The position numbers and the translations under genes were made by a program. From assembly GCF_000934755.1 (NCBI RefSeq), contig NZ_KN882176.1:119804-183803 (forward strand): DNA of 64,000 bases, in the 5' to 3' direction. The notes under the pieces are model-generated. The model did not search any database and was not told where the DNA came from. It worked only from the letters and a program-made list of their open reading frames with translations. Shown piece by piece: positions 34,745-42,939 of this stretch (positions within the stretch are counted from its first letter, which is position 1; the number at the start of each line of letters is the position of its first letter). The stretch is from Desulfonatronovibrio magnus. GTDB taxonomy: Bacteria; Desulfobacterota; Desulfovibrionia; Desulfovibrionales; Desulfonatronovibrionaceae.

Positions 34745-35676
34745 GCTCAATTAATGATCATTCTCAAAGTTGTGGCCGCAAGCAAGATATTAAAATTATT
34801 ACTGGCTTATTGAGCCTTCTCATCTCTGCTTCATCCAGCAGTCTATCAGGTGATAACCTGAAAGCAATGATTATTAATAGTCCTTACCATTCAGGATTTA
34901 TCAAGGGCCATCAATTTTCTCTATCCCGTCACTTAACTGCTGCAGACGATAAACTTAAGGATTGTGATAAACAAAGATTAGAGGAATTTTCTTTGGGCTA
35001 TATTTTCGGTGCAAGAATGGCGAGAAAATTTGCTCAGGCTGTTAAAATTTATTCTTCACAGAAGTCCCCAGAATGGACTCTTGGATATGATCGTGGTTAT
35101 CAACTCGGTCAAATAATTGTTGGTAAAAATGCTGCTCCAGAAAGGTCAGTTACATCTATAGCACTCAATCTTGCTAAGGACTCTGCCATGTCCAATGATC
35201 AAATATTTCCTGATCTGCCAGCTTTTAAGGATAAGAGTAGAAAACAGCTTATACTTGGCTTGATGCTTCTTTGGTTTCAAAAAGAATGGAAACCAGAGGA
35301 AGATTCTGCAGGTGCGGATGAAAAAGTGAAGCCCAGCTTGGCTAATAACGAGAAAAATGAGAATATCAACGAGGATTCTGAAGATCATAAAAATGAACCT
35401 TCTGCTGAGTATATAGAATCTCATGATCAAGATATTAGGAATCAGAATGCTCTGGATTCTGAAAAGCAAGATGATGATAAGACCAATCATGTTGATCCAG
35501 ATAGTAATAATACAGAGAAAACCAGTCATAACACAAGCCATTCAGACCAGCCTGAGACCATAGAAAAAGTAGTAATCAAATGTTCTGAATGCAGCCAAAA
35601 ACTCAGGGTTATCAAGGGAAAAAATCTGAAAATCAATTGTCCGCGTTGTAAGCAAACTTTCAAAACAATAACATAA
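34741..35676 (+). CDS. Zinc-ribbon protein with an acidic linker, last gene of the operon
   Basis: The GTG at 34741 overlaps the previous stop (GTGA). The 311-residue protein has an N-terminal helical domain of about 180 residues of unknown family, including LGYIFGARMARKFAQAVKIY. A very acidic, low-complexity linker follows (about 185-275, with many Asp, Glu, Asn and Ser). A C-terminal zinc ribbon completes it: CSECSQ and CPRC (about 281-306), spaced as in MJ0042-type ribbons. It has no catalytic motif. It might be an adaptor that recognises nucleic acid or ribosomes, but that is an inference from the ribbon only. Confidence 0.75.
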   Translation: MSSINDHSQSCGRKQDIKIITGLLSLLISASSSSLSGDNLKAMIINSPYHSGFIKGHQFSLSRHLTAADDKLKDCDKQRLEEFSLGYIFGARMARKFAQAVKIYSSQKSPEWTLGYDRGYQLGQIIVGKNAAPERSVTSIALNLAKDSAMSNDQIFPDLPAFKDKSRKQLILGLMLLWFQKEWKPEEDSAGADEKVKPSLANNEKNENINEDSEDHKNEPSAEYIESHDQDIRNQNALDSEKQDDDKTNHVDPDSNNTEKTSHNTSHSDQPETIEKVVIKCSECSQKLRVIKGKNLKINCPRCKQTFKTIT

Positions 35677-35987
35677 GGAAGTCTTTTGTCAGGTTAGCTA
35701 TTGTTTTTTACTGGTGAGCACCTCACCCATGCACCCCAGGCCCAACTACGCAGAGGCGTTTGGAGATGATTTTTCTCTCTGTTTTGATAATCTGATTGAA
35801 TCAGGGCACAGATTGCAGTCTAATTGTCCATTTTTCCATGTAATTGACGTACCAAAGAAACAAACCTTGTGCACAGATAGAAATGTGTCATGTTTAGAAA
35901 TATATTGTATATTTGAGGTGATCTGAGGTAAAGGAGTCTTTTCGAGCCATTGGACGAAATTATTATCAGAAGTGAAGGAAAATAATA
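35677..35987. other. Intergenic region between the two defence operons
   Basis: About 310 bases. A frame from 35714 of 70 codons has no family resemblance and no ribosome site, so I do not call it. The sequence probably holds the promoter of the ATPase gene at 35988 and the 3' end of the previous operon, but no clear terminator is seen. Confidence 0.45.
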
Positions 35988-37172
35988 ATGAAAATTACTC
36001 AATTGGATGTGGAAGGTTTCCGCTCTCTCCGAAATGTAAGTTGGTCCCCTGGGGACCTCAATGTAGTTATTGGTCCAAATGGGACTGGAAAGTCAAATTT
36101 ATTGAGATTAATGGAATTAATTTCTGTATCAGCACAGGGAAAACTCGGCAAGTATATCCAAGCGTTAGGCGGAATGGACCCTATTGTTTGGGATGGTACT
36201 GCTACTTCGATAAAGTTTGTTCTTGAATTAATACCTGAGGGAGGAGAGTTAGGGCCAGAACATTATGAGCTTGAATTAGCAAGGCTTGGGACTGGAAGTT
36301 CATATAAAATTGAAAGGGAACTATTGGTTAATTCTTTCAAGTTAAGAAAACAACTTGAAAGAAATCCTTTCAAATTTTTAGAAAGATTCTCAAAGACGGC
36401 TGTTATTTTTGATGAGGCAGAGCGCACGTTTACTACTCCTGAGGAATTTGTTTCAGAGGAAGAAAGCCTACTCTCAATAGCATCTGGCCCATTTATCAAC
36501 AATCACTATATTCCTCCCTTCCAACGGGAATTGGCGGCTATTGCTGTTTATCATGACCTGCATACCAATAAAGACTCTTCTGTTCGTCAACCTGCTATTT
36601 CTCGCTTGGAAAAACGAGTTGATCCTGACGGCCAAAATCTCATATCGGTTATGCATACACTTTACACGGGTGATCGTGATTTCAAAAAAGATATAGATTC
36701 GGCTATGCGGGCAGCATTTGGAAATGATTTTGAAGAGTTAGTTTTTCCTCCCGCATCTGACCAGAGAATTCAAATGAGGGTTCGGTGGAAATCATTAAAA
36801 CGTGAACAGTCTGCTGCTGATCTCTCAGACGGAACACTGCGTTTTCTATTTTTGTTAACAGTGTTGGCCAGCCCATCACCGGCACCAGTTATAGCAATTG
36901 ATGAACCAGAAACAGGGTTACACCCATCAATGTTACCATTAGTCGCAGAGTATGCTGTTGACGCGGCCACTAGATCTCAAGTTATCTTAACAACACATTC
37001 ACCTCAATTTTTGGATGCTTTTGTTGGAACTAAGCCTACAACCACTGTGGCAACGTGGGAAAATGGGGAAACCTTGTTAAATACTCTAAAAGGCGAGAAA
37101 CTTGACTATTGGCTGAAAGAATACTCACTGGGGGCTCTTTTTAAATCAGGAGAATTGGAGCAAATGATATGA
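35988..37172 (+). CDS. AAA_21-type ABC/SMC-like ATPase, defence-associated
   Basis: The 394-residue ATPase begins MKITQLDVEGFRSLRNVSW, the classic start of the OLD/RecF-like class. Walker A is VIGPNGTGKSNLLRL (about 29), the signature is DLSDGTLRFLFLL (about 280), Walker B is VIAIDEPETGLHPSML (about 303) and the switch histidine is TTHSPQFLD. It is coupled by an ATGA overlap to a DUF4276 protein, a common ATPase-TOPRIM pair in defence islands and functionally comparable to PARIS or OLD. A GAAGGA site precedes the ATG. Confidence 0.85.
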   Translation: MKITQLDVEGFRSLRNVSWSPGDLNVVIGPNGTGKSNLLRLMELISVSAQGKLGKYIQALGGMDPIVWDGTATSIKFVLELIPEGGELGPEHYELELARLGTGSSYKIERELLVNSFKLRKQLERNPFKFLERFSKTAVIFDEAERTFTTPEEFVSEEESLLSIASGPFINNHYIPPFQRELAAIAVYHDLHTNKDSSVRQPAISRLEKRVDPDGQNLISVMHTLYTGDRDFKKDIDSAMRAAFGNDFEELVFPPASDQRIQMRVRWKSLKREQSAADLSDGTLRFLFLLTVLASPSPAPVIAIDEPETGLHPSMLPLVAEYAVDAATRSQVILTTHSPQFLDAFVGTKPTTTVATWENGETLLNTLKGEKLDYWLKEYSLGALFKSGELEQMI

Positions 37173-37792
37173 GGTTTATTCTTTTTGTCGAAGGCTATAC
37201 CGAAAATAAATCGTTGCCGCAATTTTTTAAAAAATGGATTGATCCAAAAATAAGTCAACCGGTTGGAATTCGAACTGTCCGCTTTGAAGGGTGGCCAGAA
37301 CTATTAAAAGACGCGCCCCTGAAAGCGAAAATGTATCTAGAGGGGCCAGATAAAGACGATATTATTGCAGTTATTTCCCTGTTAGATCTTTACGGTCCGA
37401 CCTTTTATCCAAACCATATCAAGTGTTGCGACGAACGATATCAATGGGGAAAAAAGCATATAGAGGACAAAGTAAATCATCCCCGTTTTTTTCATTTTTT
37501 TGCTGTTCATGAAGTCGAGGCATGGCTTTTAAGTCAACCAGATATTTTTCCAGTAAAAATCAAAAATGCATTTTCCCCAAAGATTAAAACTCCAGAGTTA
37601 ATAAATTTTCATGAACCACCTGCAAAATTATTGGAACGTCTTTATCCCAAGCATATAAAAAGATCATATAAAAAGGTTGTGAACGGGAAAGAACTTTTCG
37701 ACAAACTAGATCCAAATATCGCATATGATAAATGCCCTAAGCTAAAAGTGCTTTTGGATAAAATGTTAGAACTGGCCTACCAATCAGGATAG
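37169..37792 (+). CDS. DUF4276-family TOPRIM-like effector
   Basis: The 207-residue protein has a TOPRIM-like core: Glu in FILFVEGYTENKSLPQFF (about residue 8) and Asp in VISLLDLYGPTFYP, followed by FHFFAVHEVEAWLLSQPD, the marker of DUF4276. Such proteins are encoded downstream of AAA_21 ATPases and are probably nucleases held inactive by the ATPase. The start overlaps the stop of the ATPase gene, and a small hairpin (AGAGCCGA / TCGGCTCT, about 37791-37822) follows the stop. Confidence 0.85.
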   Translation: MRFILFVEGYTENKSLPQFFKKWIDPKISQPVGIRTVRFEGWPELLKDAPLKAKMYLEGPDKDDIIAVISLLDLYGPTFYPNHIKCCDERYQWGKKHIEDKVNHPRFFHFFAVHEVEAWLLSQPDIFPVKIKNAFSPKIKTPELINFHEPPAKLLERLYPKHIKRSYKKVVNGKELFDKLDPNIAYDKCPKLKVLLDKMLELAYQSG

Positions 37793-38091
37793 AGCCGACC
37801 AGCAATCCGTGAAATCGGCTCTAAGTAGAAATGGAAATGGTCGATCTCTATCCGTTGTTCATGAAGCCCGATGTGCCTGGCAGTGAGTATGGGTAAGGCT
37901 TTTTTTGATGATTGTTTCAGGAGGGAGTAATATCCTGTTGTTTTAGAAGACACCCTTTCATATTCAAGATTTAGCGGCCTTTCCTCCAGAAGAATACTCA
38001 CCTGTCAGCAAACTACATCCACCCGAAAGCTTGTTACATGAGAGTGTTGGGGTCAGCCCCCCATGGCCTAAAAAGAATGAGGAAAATTACT

Positions 38092-38199
38092 ATGGCACAA
38101 CAAAGTTATGAAGCTATCTATCAGAATGGACAAATGAAATGGCTGGGAGAACTCCCTATGCAGATTTCTTATGGGGTCTTCTTATGGGGTCGGACCTAA
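38092..38199 (+). pseudogene. Truncated AF2212-like antitoxin
   Basis: The frame starts MAQQSYEAIYQNGQMKWLGE, matching the beginning of AF2212-like (DUF104) antitoxins, which normally run about 60-80 residues. After 28 codons it enters the repeat GGGGTCGGACCTAA and stops. GAGGA lies before the ATG, so the truncated 35-residue peptide could still be made. No VapC-like partner is next to it. Confidence 0.5.
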
Positions 38200-38296
38200 C
38201 CAAGTCATTGAACTAATTGAGTAAAGGTCCTCTATAGGGCCTTAAAATTGCCTTAGGATGCCTTTTTTGGGGCCAAAAACATAGATGTAAGAGAAT

Positions 38297-38666
38297 ATGC
38301 CCAGAGTCAACAGATATTTATTGCCTGATCATGTGTGGCATACCCCGGTGAAATGGGAAGAGATTTCACTGGGTAAATAACCATAGATGTCACGAAAAGG
38401 AATTTCTGCTGAAATTCGCCAAGGACCGGTCAGCTTGGATCAAATGGTTATTCGAAGCAAAAAAGAGGTGCTGTAAGGTTTTTGTAGAAAAGATAAAGGA
38501 AATGCTTGGCGGAAGAGCTTGTGGCAGAAGAGTTCATGAAGTAAGCAAGTCTGGGACATACGCACTGAAAGAACCTGTCTCGGCTTACAATGATGTTTTT
38601 GAGGGTAAAATGGGGCTTCTAAGCTCTGAAAACAGGCTAATTTGGGAAATTTATCCTGATATTTGA
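38297..38666 (+). pseudogene. Decayed REP-associated-type (Y1) transposase
   Basis: The start MPRVNRYLLPDHVWH (ATG 38297) is followed in another phase by RCHEKEFLLKFAKDR and AWIKWLFEAKKR, the N-terminus of IS200-like REP-associated transposases. The next residues jump directly to the C-terminal part (FVEKIKEMLGGRACGRRV ... ENRLIWEIYPDI). The catalytic HUH and Tyr region is therefore deleted. The break after VWH is caused by a 34-base hairpin insert (38342-38375). The gene is not functional. Confidence 0.75.
38342..38375. repeat. CCCAGTGAAAT-family hairpin inserted in the transposase gene
   Basis: CCCGGTGAAAT (38344-38354) and ATTTCACTGGG (38363-38373) form a hairpin with one mismatch. The flanking codons on each side restore the transposase reading (CAT, then ATAAC-AT-AGA with one base missing), so this is a recognisable insertion. 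The same motif recurs near 18500, 20982-21045 and 21178. Confidence 0.75.
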
Positions 38667-38718
38667 GTATGATGGTTAGGTCCGACCCCGATCCAGGCGA
38701 TCCCAGTCCGATCCCAAG

Positions 38719-39268
38719 TGTTACTTGTAAGCTCTTCACCTGGGCGGACCGAGACCGAACCAGCGAGTAACTGTCTTTAAAGTGGAGCCTGCATCCTGCA
38801 GGCTATTTAATTCCAGGCGGCTGGAAGCCGCCTCCACCTTGAAGAACTGTCACATATTTGTTCCCCTGGGGCGGCCCGGGACCGAACCTGCGAGTAACTG
38901 TCTTTAAAGTGGAGCCTGCATCCTGCAGGCTATTTAATTCCAGGCGGCTGGAAGCCGCCTCCACACTGAAGAACAGTCCCGTATTTGGACATTGGGACAG
39001 TCCCCGCGAGGTACTATAATAAAGATTGATGCTGCATTGGTTTCTGGTAGAGATTTGTTTTAATGGAAAAATTGACACAGCGAGGGACAGTCCCTGTGCC
39101 AGGCGCAAAGTTCCCATCTTTGACGGAGCTTTTCTGGCAAATGTGCATCAATCATAAGCAAAAATCGTGAAAATGTGAAAGCTGTAAGCATTTGATTTTA
39201 TTAGCAAAACGATTGTAGTTACTTGTAAGCTCTTCACCCGGGCGGACCGGGACCGAACCTGTGAGTAA
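38719..39268. repeat. Two tandem composite repeats and a closing unit
   Basis: Palindromic units at 38719-38772, 38869-38898 and 39217-39268 separate two cassettes. The first has only the GCCTGCATCCTGCAGGC / GGCGGCTGGAAGCCGCC part. The second has that part followed by the GGGACAGTCCC-bounded part. This is the most complete array in the window and is closely similar to 12419-12796. Confidence 0.85.
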
Positions 39269-39641
39269 CTTAACGAGTCTGTCACTTTTCTGAAAATTGG
39301 GACAGTCCCCGTTCTTATGGGGTCGGACCTAACCAAGTCATTGGGTCCGGTTGGGTCCGGGGTCGGACCGAGTCAACTCATTGATTTAAAACAGAAAAAG
39401 TCTTGATTGTGATTCTTTTTCAGCCTTAGAATGCCTGTTTTGCCATCAAAAAGGCAGCTCTAAGGTTTGTACCCAGGGTTTCTGAGAACAGCAACATGCG
39501 AATGAAAACATGTCGTTGCATTGTGATGTTACTGGCGGAAGTCGGAATCCAGGAATACTGCCCGGAGTTTTTGAGAAGTTGCACAATTAACAATTAACAG
39601 ATAACTGGATTGTGAGCAAAGCCAGCATTAGAAGGATATAC
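39269..39641. other. Intergenic region before the response regulator
   Basis: About 370 bases. It begins with a fragment of the GGGACAGTCCCC cassette, followed by GGTCGGACC repeats (39319-39372). A less repetitive stretch and AACAATTAACAGATAACTGG at 39588-39607 then lead into the ribosome site of the response regulator. No gene is seen. Confidence 0.5.
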
Positions 39642-41027
39642 ATGAGCAGTAAACCAGTACTGATGGTTGTGGATGATGAGGCTGGTCACAGACAGATGAT
39701 CAGGGCTGTGATGGAAGATGAAGGCTATGATGTGCTGGAAGCTGAAAACGGACAGCAATGCCTTGATCATCTTCATCATAAACAGGCGGATGTGATTCTT
39801 CTGGATATGAAAATGCCGGTATTGGATGGTATGAGTACCTTGCAGCAGATTCAGACATTCCGAGGGGTTGGGCCGGTAATAATGCTGACCGCTTTTGGCA
39901 GTGTGGGGACAGCGGTTGAAGCTATGAAGGCTGGCGCATTTGATTATCTTACCAAGCCAGCGGACATTGATGAGCTTAAGGCTCTGGTAAACCAGGCTTA
40001 TGAGTTCAGACTGGTGACCGGAGATAGCAGCAGCTTTCAAAGCAAAGGTACATCTCTGCAGCAAAAGGTCAATATTATCGGGCAAAGCAAGGCCATGCGC
40101 GAGGTCATGAATTTGGTGACTCAGGTTGGCCCCACAGAGGCCAATGTGCTTATTCTTGGTGAGTCGGGTACAGGCAAGGAACTTATTGCCAGAGCCATTC
40201 ATGAAATAAGCGCGCGTAAAAACGGGCCTCTCATCAAGGTGAATTGCGCCGCATTGCCATCGGAACTTCTGGAGTCAGAGCTTTTTGGCTATCGTAAAGG
40301 AGCTTTTACCGGAGCTGTTAAGGATAAGCCCGGAAGGTTTCAGCTGGCGGAAAAAGGCACTCTTTTTCTGGACGAAATCGCAGAGTTACCATTGCATCTT
40401 CAGGCCAAACTTTTGCGGGCTTTGCAGGAAAGGGTGGTTGAACCTCTAGGAGCTGTAGCTGAAGAAAAAGTGGATGTGCGACTTGTTGCCGCTACAAACA
40501 GGGATTTACTTGAGGAGTCCCGGGAAGGAAAGTTCAGACAGGATTTGTACTTCAGGCTCAACGTTGTAGAGATTTTAATACCTCCCCTGCGAGATCGTCT
40601 TGATGACCTGCCGCTTCTGGTAAACCACTTGATTAAAGTCCTTGGAAAAAAAAATCGCAAAGAACCCCAAAAGGTGGACAGACAGTTTATAAACGCTCTG
40701 CATGATTATTCCTGGCCGGGAAATGTACGTGAGCTTGAAAATGTTCTGGAAAGGGCCATCATTTTATCACGGTCGGAAGTACTTCAGCCTGCTGATTTGC
40801 CTCCGGGGCTCTTTGCTGCCTCAAAGTTAGGACCGGTTCAAGAAGAGCTTGATAAACCTGTCATGGATGATTATGTGGAAAAAGCTGAAAAAAAGGCCCT
40901 GGTTGAGGCCTTGGAAAAGCACCATGGTCACAGGGAAAAAACAGCTCAAAGCCTCGGTATCAGCAGGAGAACTCTGCAGTATAAATTAAAAAAATATGGA
41001 TTGATCAGGTCTCGTGGCGACCTTTGA
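39642..41027 (+). CDS. NtrC/HydG-type sigma-54-dependent response regulator
   Basis: I use the ATG at 39642 ([15 protein letters not shown]), which has GAAGGA upstream, rather than the GTG ten codons earlier. The 461-residue protein has a receiver domain with the phosphorylated Asp in VILLDMKMP (residue 55) and Lys in FDYLTKPAD. The sigma-54 AAA+ domain carries Walker [15 protein letters not shown] (about 173), the sigma-54 loop [11 protein letters not shown] (about 220) and Walker [12 protein letters not shown] Fis-type helix-turn-helix sits at the C-terminus ([17 protein letters not shown]). It would activate sigma-54 promoters when phosphorylated. The matching HydH-type kinase is at 15756-17627. 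The 3' end overlaps the convergent GGDEF-EAL gene by 23 bases. Confidence 0.93.
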   Translation: MSSKPVLMVVDDEAGHRQMIRAVMEDEGYDVLEAENGQQCLDHLHHKQADVILLDMKMPVLDGMSTLQQIQTFRGVGPVIMLTAFGSVGTAVEAMKAGAFDYLTKPADIDELKALVNQAYEFRLVTGDSSSFQSKGTSLQQKVNIIGQSKAMREVMNLVTQVGPTEANVLILGESGTGKELIARAIHEISARKNGPLIKVNCAALPSELLESELFGYRKGAFTGAVKDKPGRFQLAEKGTLFLDEIAELPLHLQAKLLRALQERVVEPLGAVAEEKVDVRLVAATNRDLLEESREGKFRQDLYFRLNVVEILIPPLRDRLDDLPLLVNHLIKVLGKKNRKEPQKVDRQFINALHDYSWPGNVRELENVLERAIILSRSEVLQPADLPPGLFAASKLGPVQEELDKPVMDDYVEKAEKKALVEALEKHHGHREKTAQSLGISRRTLQYKLKKYGLIRSRGDL

Positions 41028-42939
41028 CCCAGGCTGTGAAAGCATCAGGCGGAGCAGGTTTCATTATATGATATCCCTGGGCCATATCGCAGCCCAAATT
41101 TTTGAGCATGCTGAGTATTTCATCATTTTCAACACCCTCGGCCACAGTCTTGAGGCCGAGGTTATGACCCAGATCAATGATGGATTTGACGATTACAGCA
41201 TCATCGCGCTCCTTGTGCATTTTCATGACAAAAGAACGATCAATTTTCAAGATTTTAACCGGCAGATCCTTGAGATAGGCAATGGATGAATAGCCTGTTC
41301 CAAAGTCATCAATGCTAAGAATAACTCCGGTTTCATTCAAGGCATTGAGTACCCATTTAACCTTTTCCGGAGCTGTGACAAAAGCGCTTTCAGTGATTTC
41401 CATCTCAAGCATTTTCGGGTGAACCGCCTGGTTTTGCAGAGTCAGAAATACCTTTTCAGGCAGGGAGCTTTCCTGCAGGTCCCGCACAGAAAGGTTTACG
41501 CTCAGGGGAATGCTTAGCCCCTGATCCGCCCATTGCCTGATCTGATTGACAGCCATGCTGATTACCCTGGAGGTCAGCTCCCTGATCAAACCACCCTGTT
41601 CAGCCAGGGGTATGAATTCATCAGGGGGTATAAAGCCTCTTGAAGGGTGAATCCAGCGAATAAGAGCTTCAGCCCCGCATACCTTTTCATTGTCCAGCCT
41701 TATTTTGGGTTGATAGTATAGAGTCAGCTCGTCATTATCCAAGCTTTTTTTCAGCTCACCCATAAGGCTTAGCCGGTTTATGCCCGAAGATTCAAGTTTA
41801 TTGCTGTAAAGGGTGTAGCCGGTTTTTCTTCTTTTGGAGGCATACATGGCCACATCAGCCTTGCTCAGAATCTGACTTAGATTTGTGCCGTGATCAGGAT
41901 ACATGGCTATGCCCATGCTGACATCCAGCACTAATGATTCATTGGACACATTGAAGGGAGTGCGCATGCTCTTTATGATATTTCTGGCAGTGAGCAAGGC
42001 TTCATCCCTGCACTTGGGGCCAGTCAGGATAATGGCAAACTCATCACCGCCGAGGCGCCCGATACTTTCCTGATTCTTAACGATTTCTAAGAGCCTGAAT
42101 CCAACCTGTATCAGTAGTTTGTCGCCAACCTCATGACCCAGAGCCTCATTAACCTCCTTAAACATATCCAGGTCAATAAGCAGAAAAGCGGCCCTGTTGT
42201 TCTCTGATGGCTCTGCAGCATTGTATTTGCGGATGAGTTGTTCCAGTTTTTTGAAAATCATGTCTCTATTGGGCAGGTGAGTCAGCTGGTCGTGAGTGGA
42301 TTGCACTTCCAGCTGCCTGGTTCTTTTCATGACGGATTTCTTCAACTCGACATTGGCTTCCTTGAAAATCTTGTAAAGTTCAAAGCTCTCAAGGGCATTG
42401 GCGCTGCTGATCATGACAATGTTCAGCAAAGACCATGATACATCGGGCACAGTAGAGGAATCACCCTGCAGAAAACCCACAAACATTCCCCGCACCCTGG
42501 AACTGGTGGACATGACATTGAGTACTATATGCCGACTGAAATTCATGGAAGAGGCGAGACGCAATGGATGTTTTTCGCGCATGGCCCAGGCAAAAAAACC
42601 CTGTTCAATGAGATGGTCTACTTCCTGTTCAATATTGTTCCTGCACTCCATGGGTTGACAAAAGGACAGGTTGAAGTCGCTGTCTTCTTCATTAACGAGA
42701 TAAATGGCCATGCATTTAAAATCCATAAGCCTTGCAACCTTGGAACAGGTTTCTTCTAAGATTACAGCAGCAGTGTCCAGGTTGCTGATGCCTGGCTGAA
42801 AATCCATAAGGGAAGCTGCCAGTTCCAGGGCATCGAGAGTGAAACGATTTATTTCCTCAAGATGGTTTATCCTGTTTTTGAGTTCCTCAATGGAATTTTC
42901 CTGAGGCTTGTAAGAGTGGTCAATTATTTTACTATGCAT
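41005..42939 (-). CDS. Diguanylate cyclase/phosphodiesterase (GGDEF-EAL) with an N-terminal sensor
   Basis: About 644 residues. The N-terminal about 200 residues resemble a GAF-like sensing domain, followed by a linker coil. GGDEF follows, with the intact active site [12 protein letters not shown] and [10 protein letters not shown] at its start. Then comes EAL with GAEALIRW, and the conserved [15 protein letters not shown] and KIDRSFV segments. Both the synthetic and hydrolytic sites look intact, so the balance must be set by the sensor. ATG 42939 overlaps the end of the HDOD gene by 8 bases; a TTG two codons earlier is possible. The pair probably controls attachment or motility through c-di-GMP. 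Confidence 0.92.
   Translation of the reverse strand: MHSKIIDHSYKPQENSIEELKNRINHLEEINRFTLDALELAASLMDFQPGISNLDTAAVILEETCSKVARLMDFKCMAIYLVNEEDSDFNLSFCQPMECRNNIEQEVDHLIEQGFFAWAMREKHPLRLASSMNFSRHIVLNVMSTSSRVRGMFVGFLQGDSSTVPDVSWSLLNIVMISSANALESFELYKIFKEANVELKKSVMKRTRQLEVQSTHDQLTHLPNRDMIFKKLEQLIRKYNAAEPSENNRAAFLLIDLDMFKEVNEALGHEVGDKLLIQVGFRLLEIVKNQESIGRLGGDEFAIILTGPKCRDEALLTARNIIKSMRTPFNVSNESLVLDVSMGIAMYPDHGTNLSQILSKADVAMYASKRRKTGYTLYSNKLESSGINRLSLMGELKKSLDNDELTLYYQPKIRLDNEKVCGAEALIRWIHPSRGFIPPDEFIPLAEQGGLIRELTSRVISMAVNQIRQWADQGLSIPLSVNLSVRDLQESSLPEKVFLTLQNQAVHPKMLEMEITESAFVTAPEKVKWVLNALNETGVILSIDDFGTGYSSIAYLKDLPVKILKIDRSFVMKMHKERDDAVIVKSIIDLGHNLGLKTVAEGVENDEILSMLKNLGCDMAQGYHIMKPAPPDAFTAWVKGRHET

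Larger units (their letters stand above)
37793..38718. other. Gene graveyard on the right side of the defence island
   Basis: Within about 900 bases are a truncated AF2212-like antitoxin (38092-38199), a broken Y1-type transposase gene (38297-38666), and copies of GGGGTCGGACCTAACCAAGT (about 38185-38208 and inverted near 38670-38690, again at 39319-39340). None is intact. This pattern is typical of an insertion hotspot. Confidence 0.6.

Noticed and set aside
22478..35676. BREX, Zorya or Druantia assignment for the large operon
   Set aside because: No PglZ phosphatase, methyltransferase, MotAB-like channel pair or DruE-type helicase is present; McrB-type AAA+ with DUF2357 fits better.
35714..35926. 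70-codon frame between defence operons
   Set aside because: No ribosome site, no family resemblance, and partly repeat-like text.
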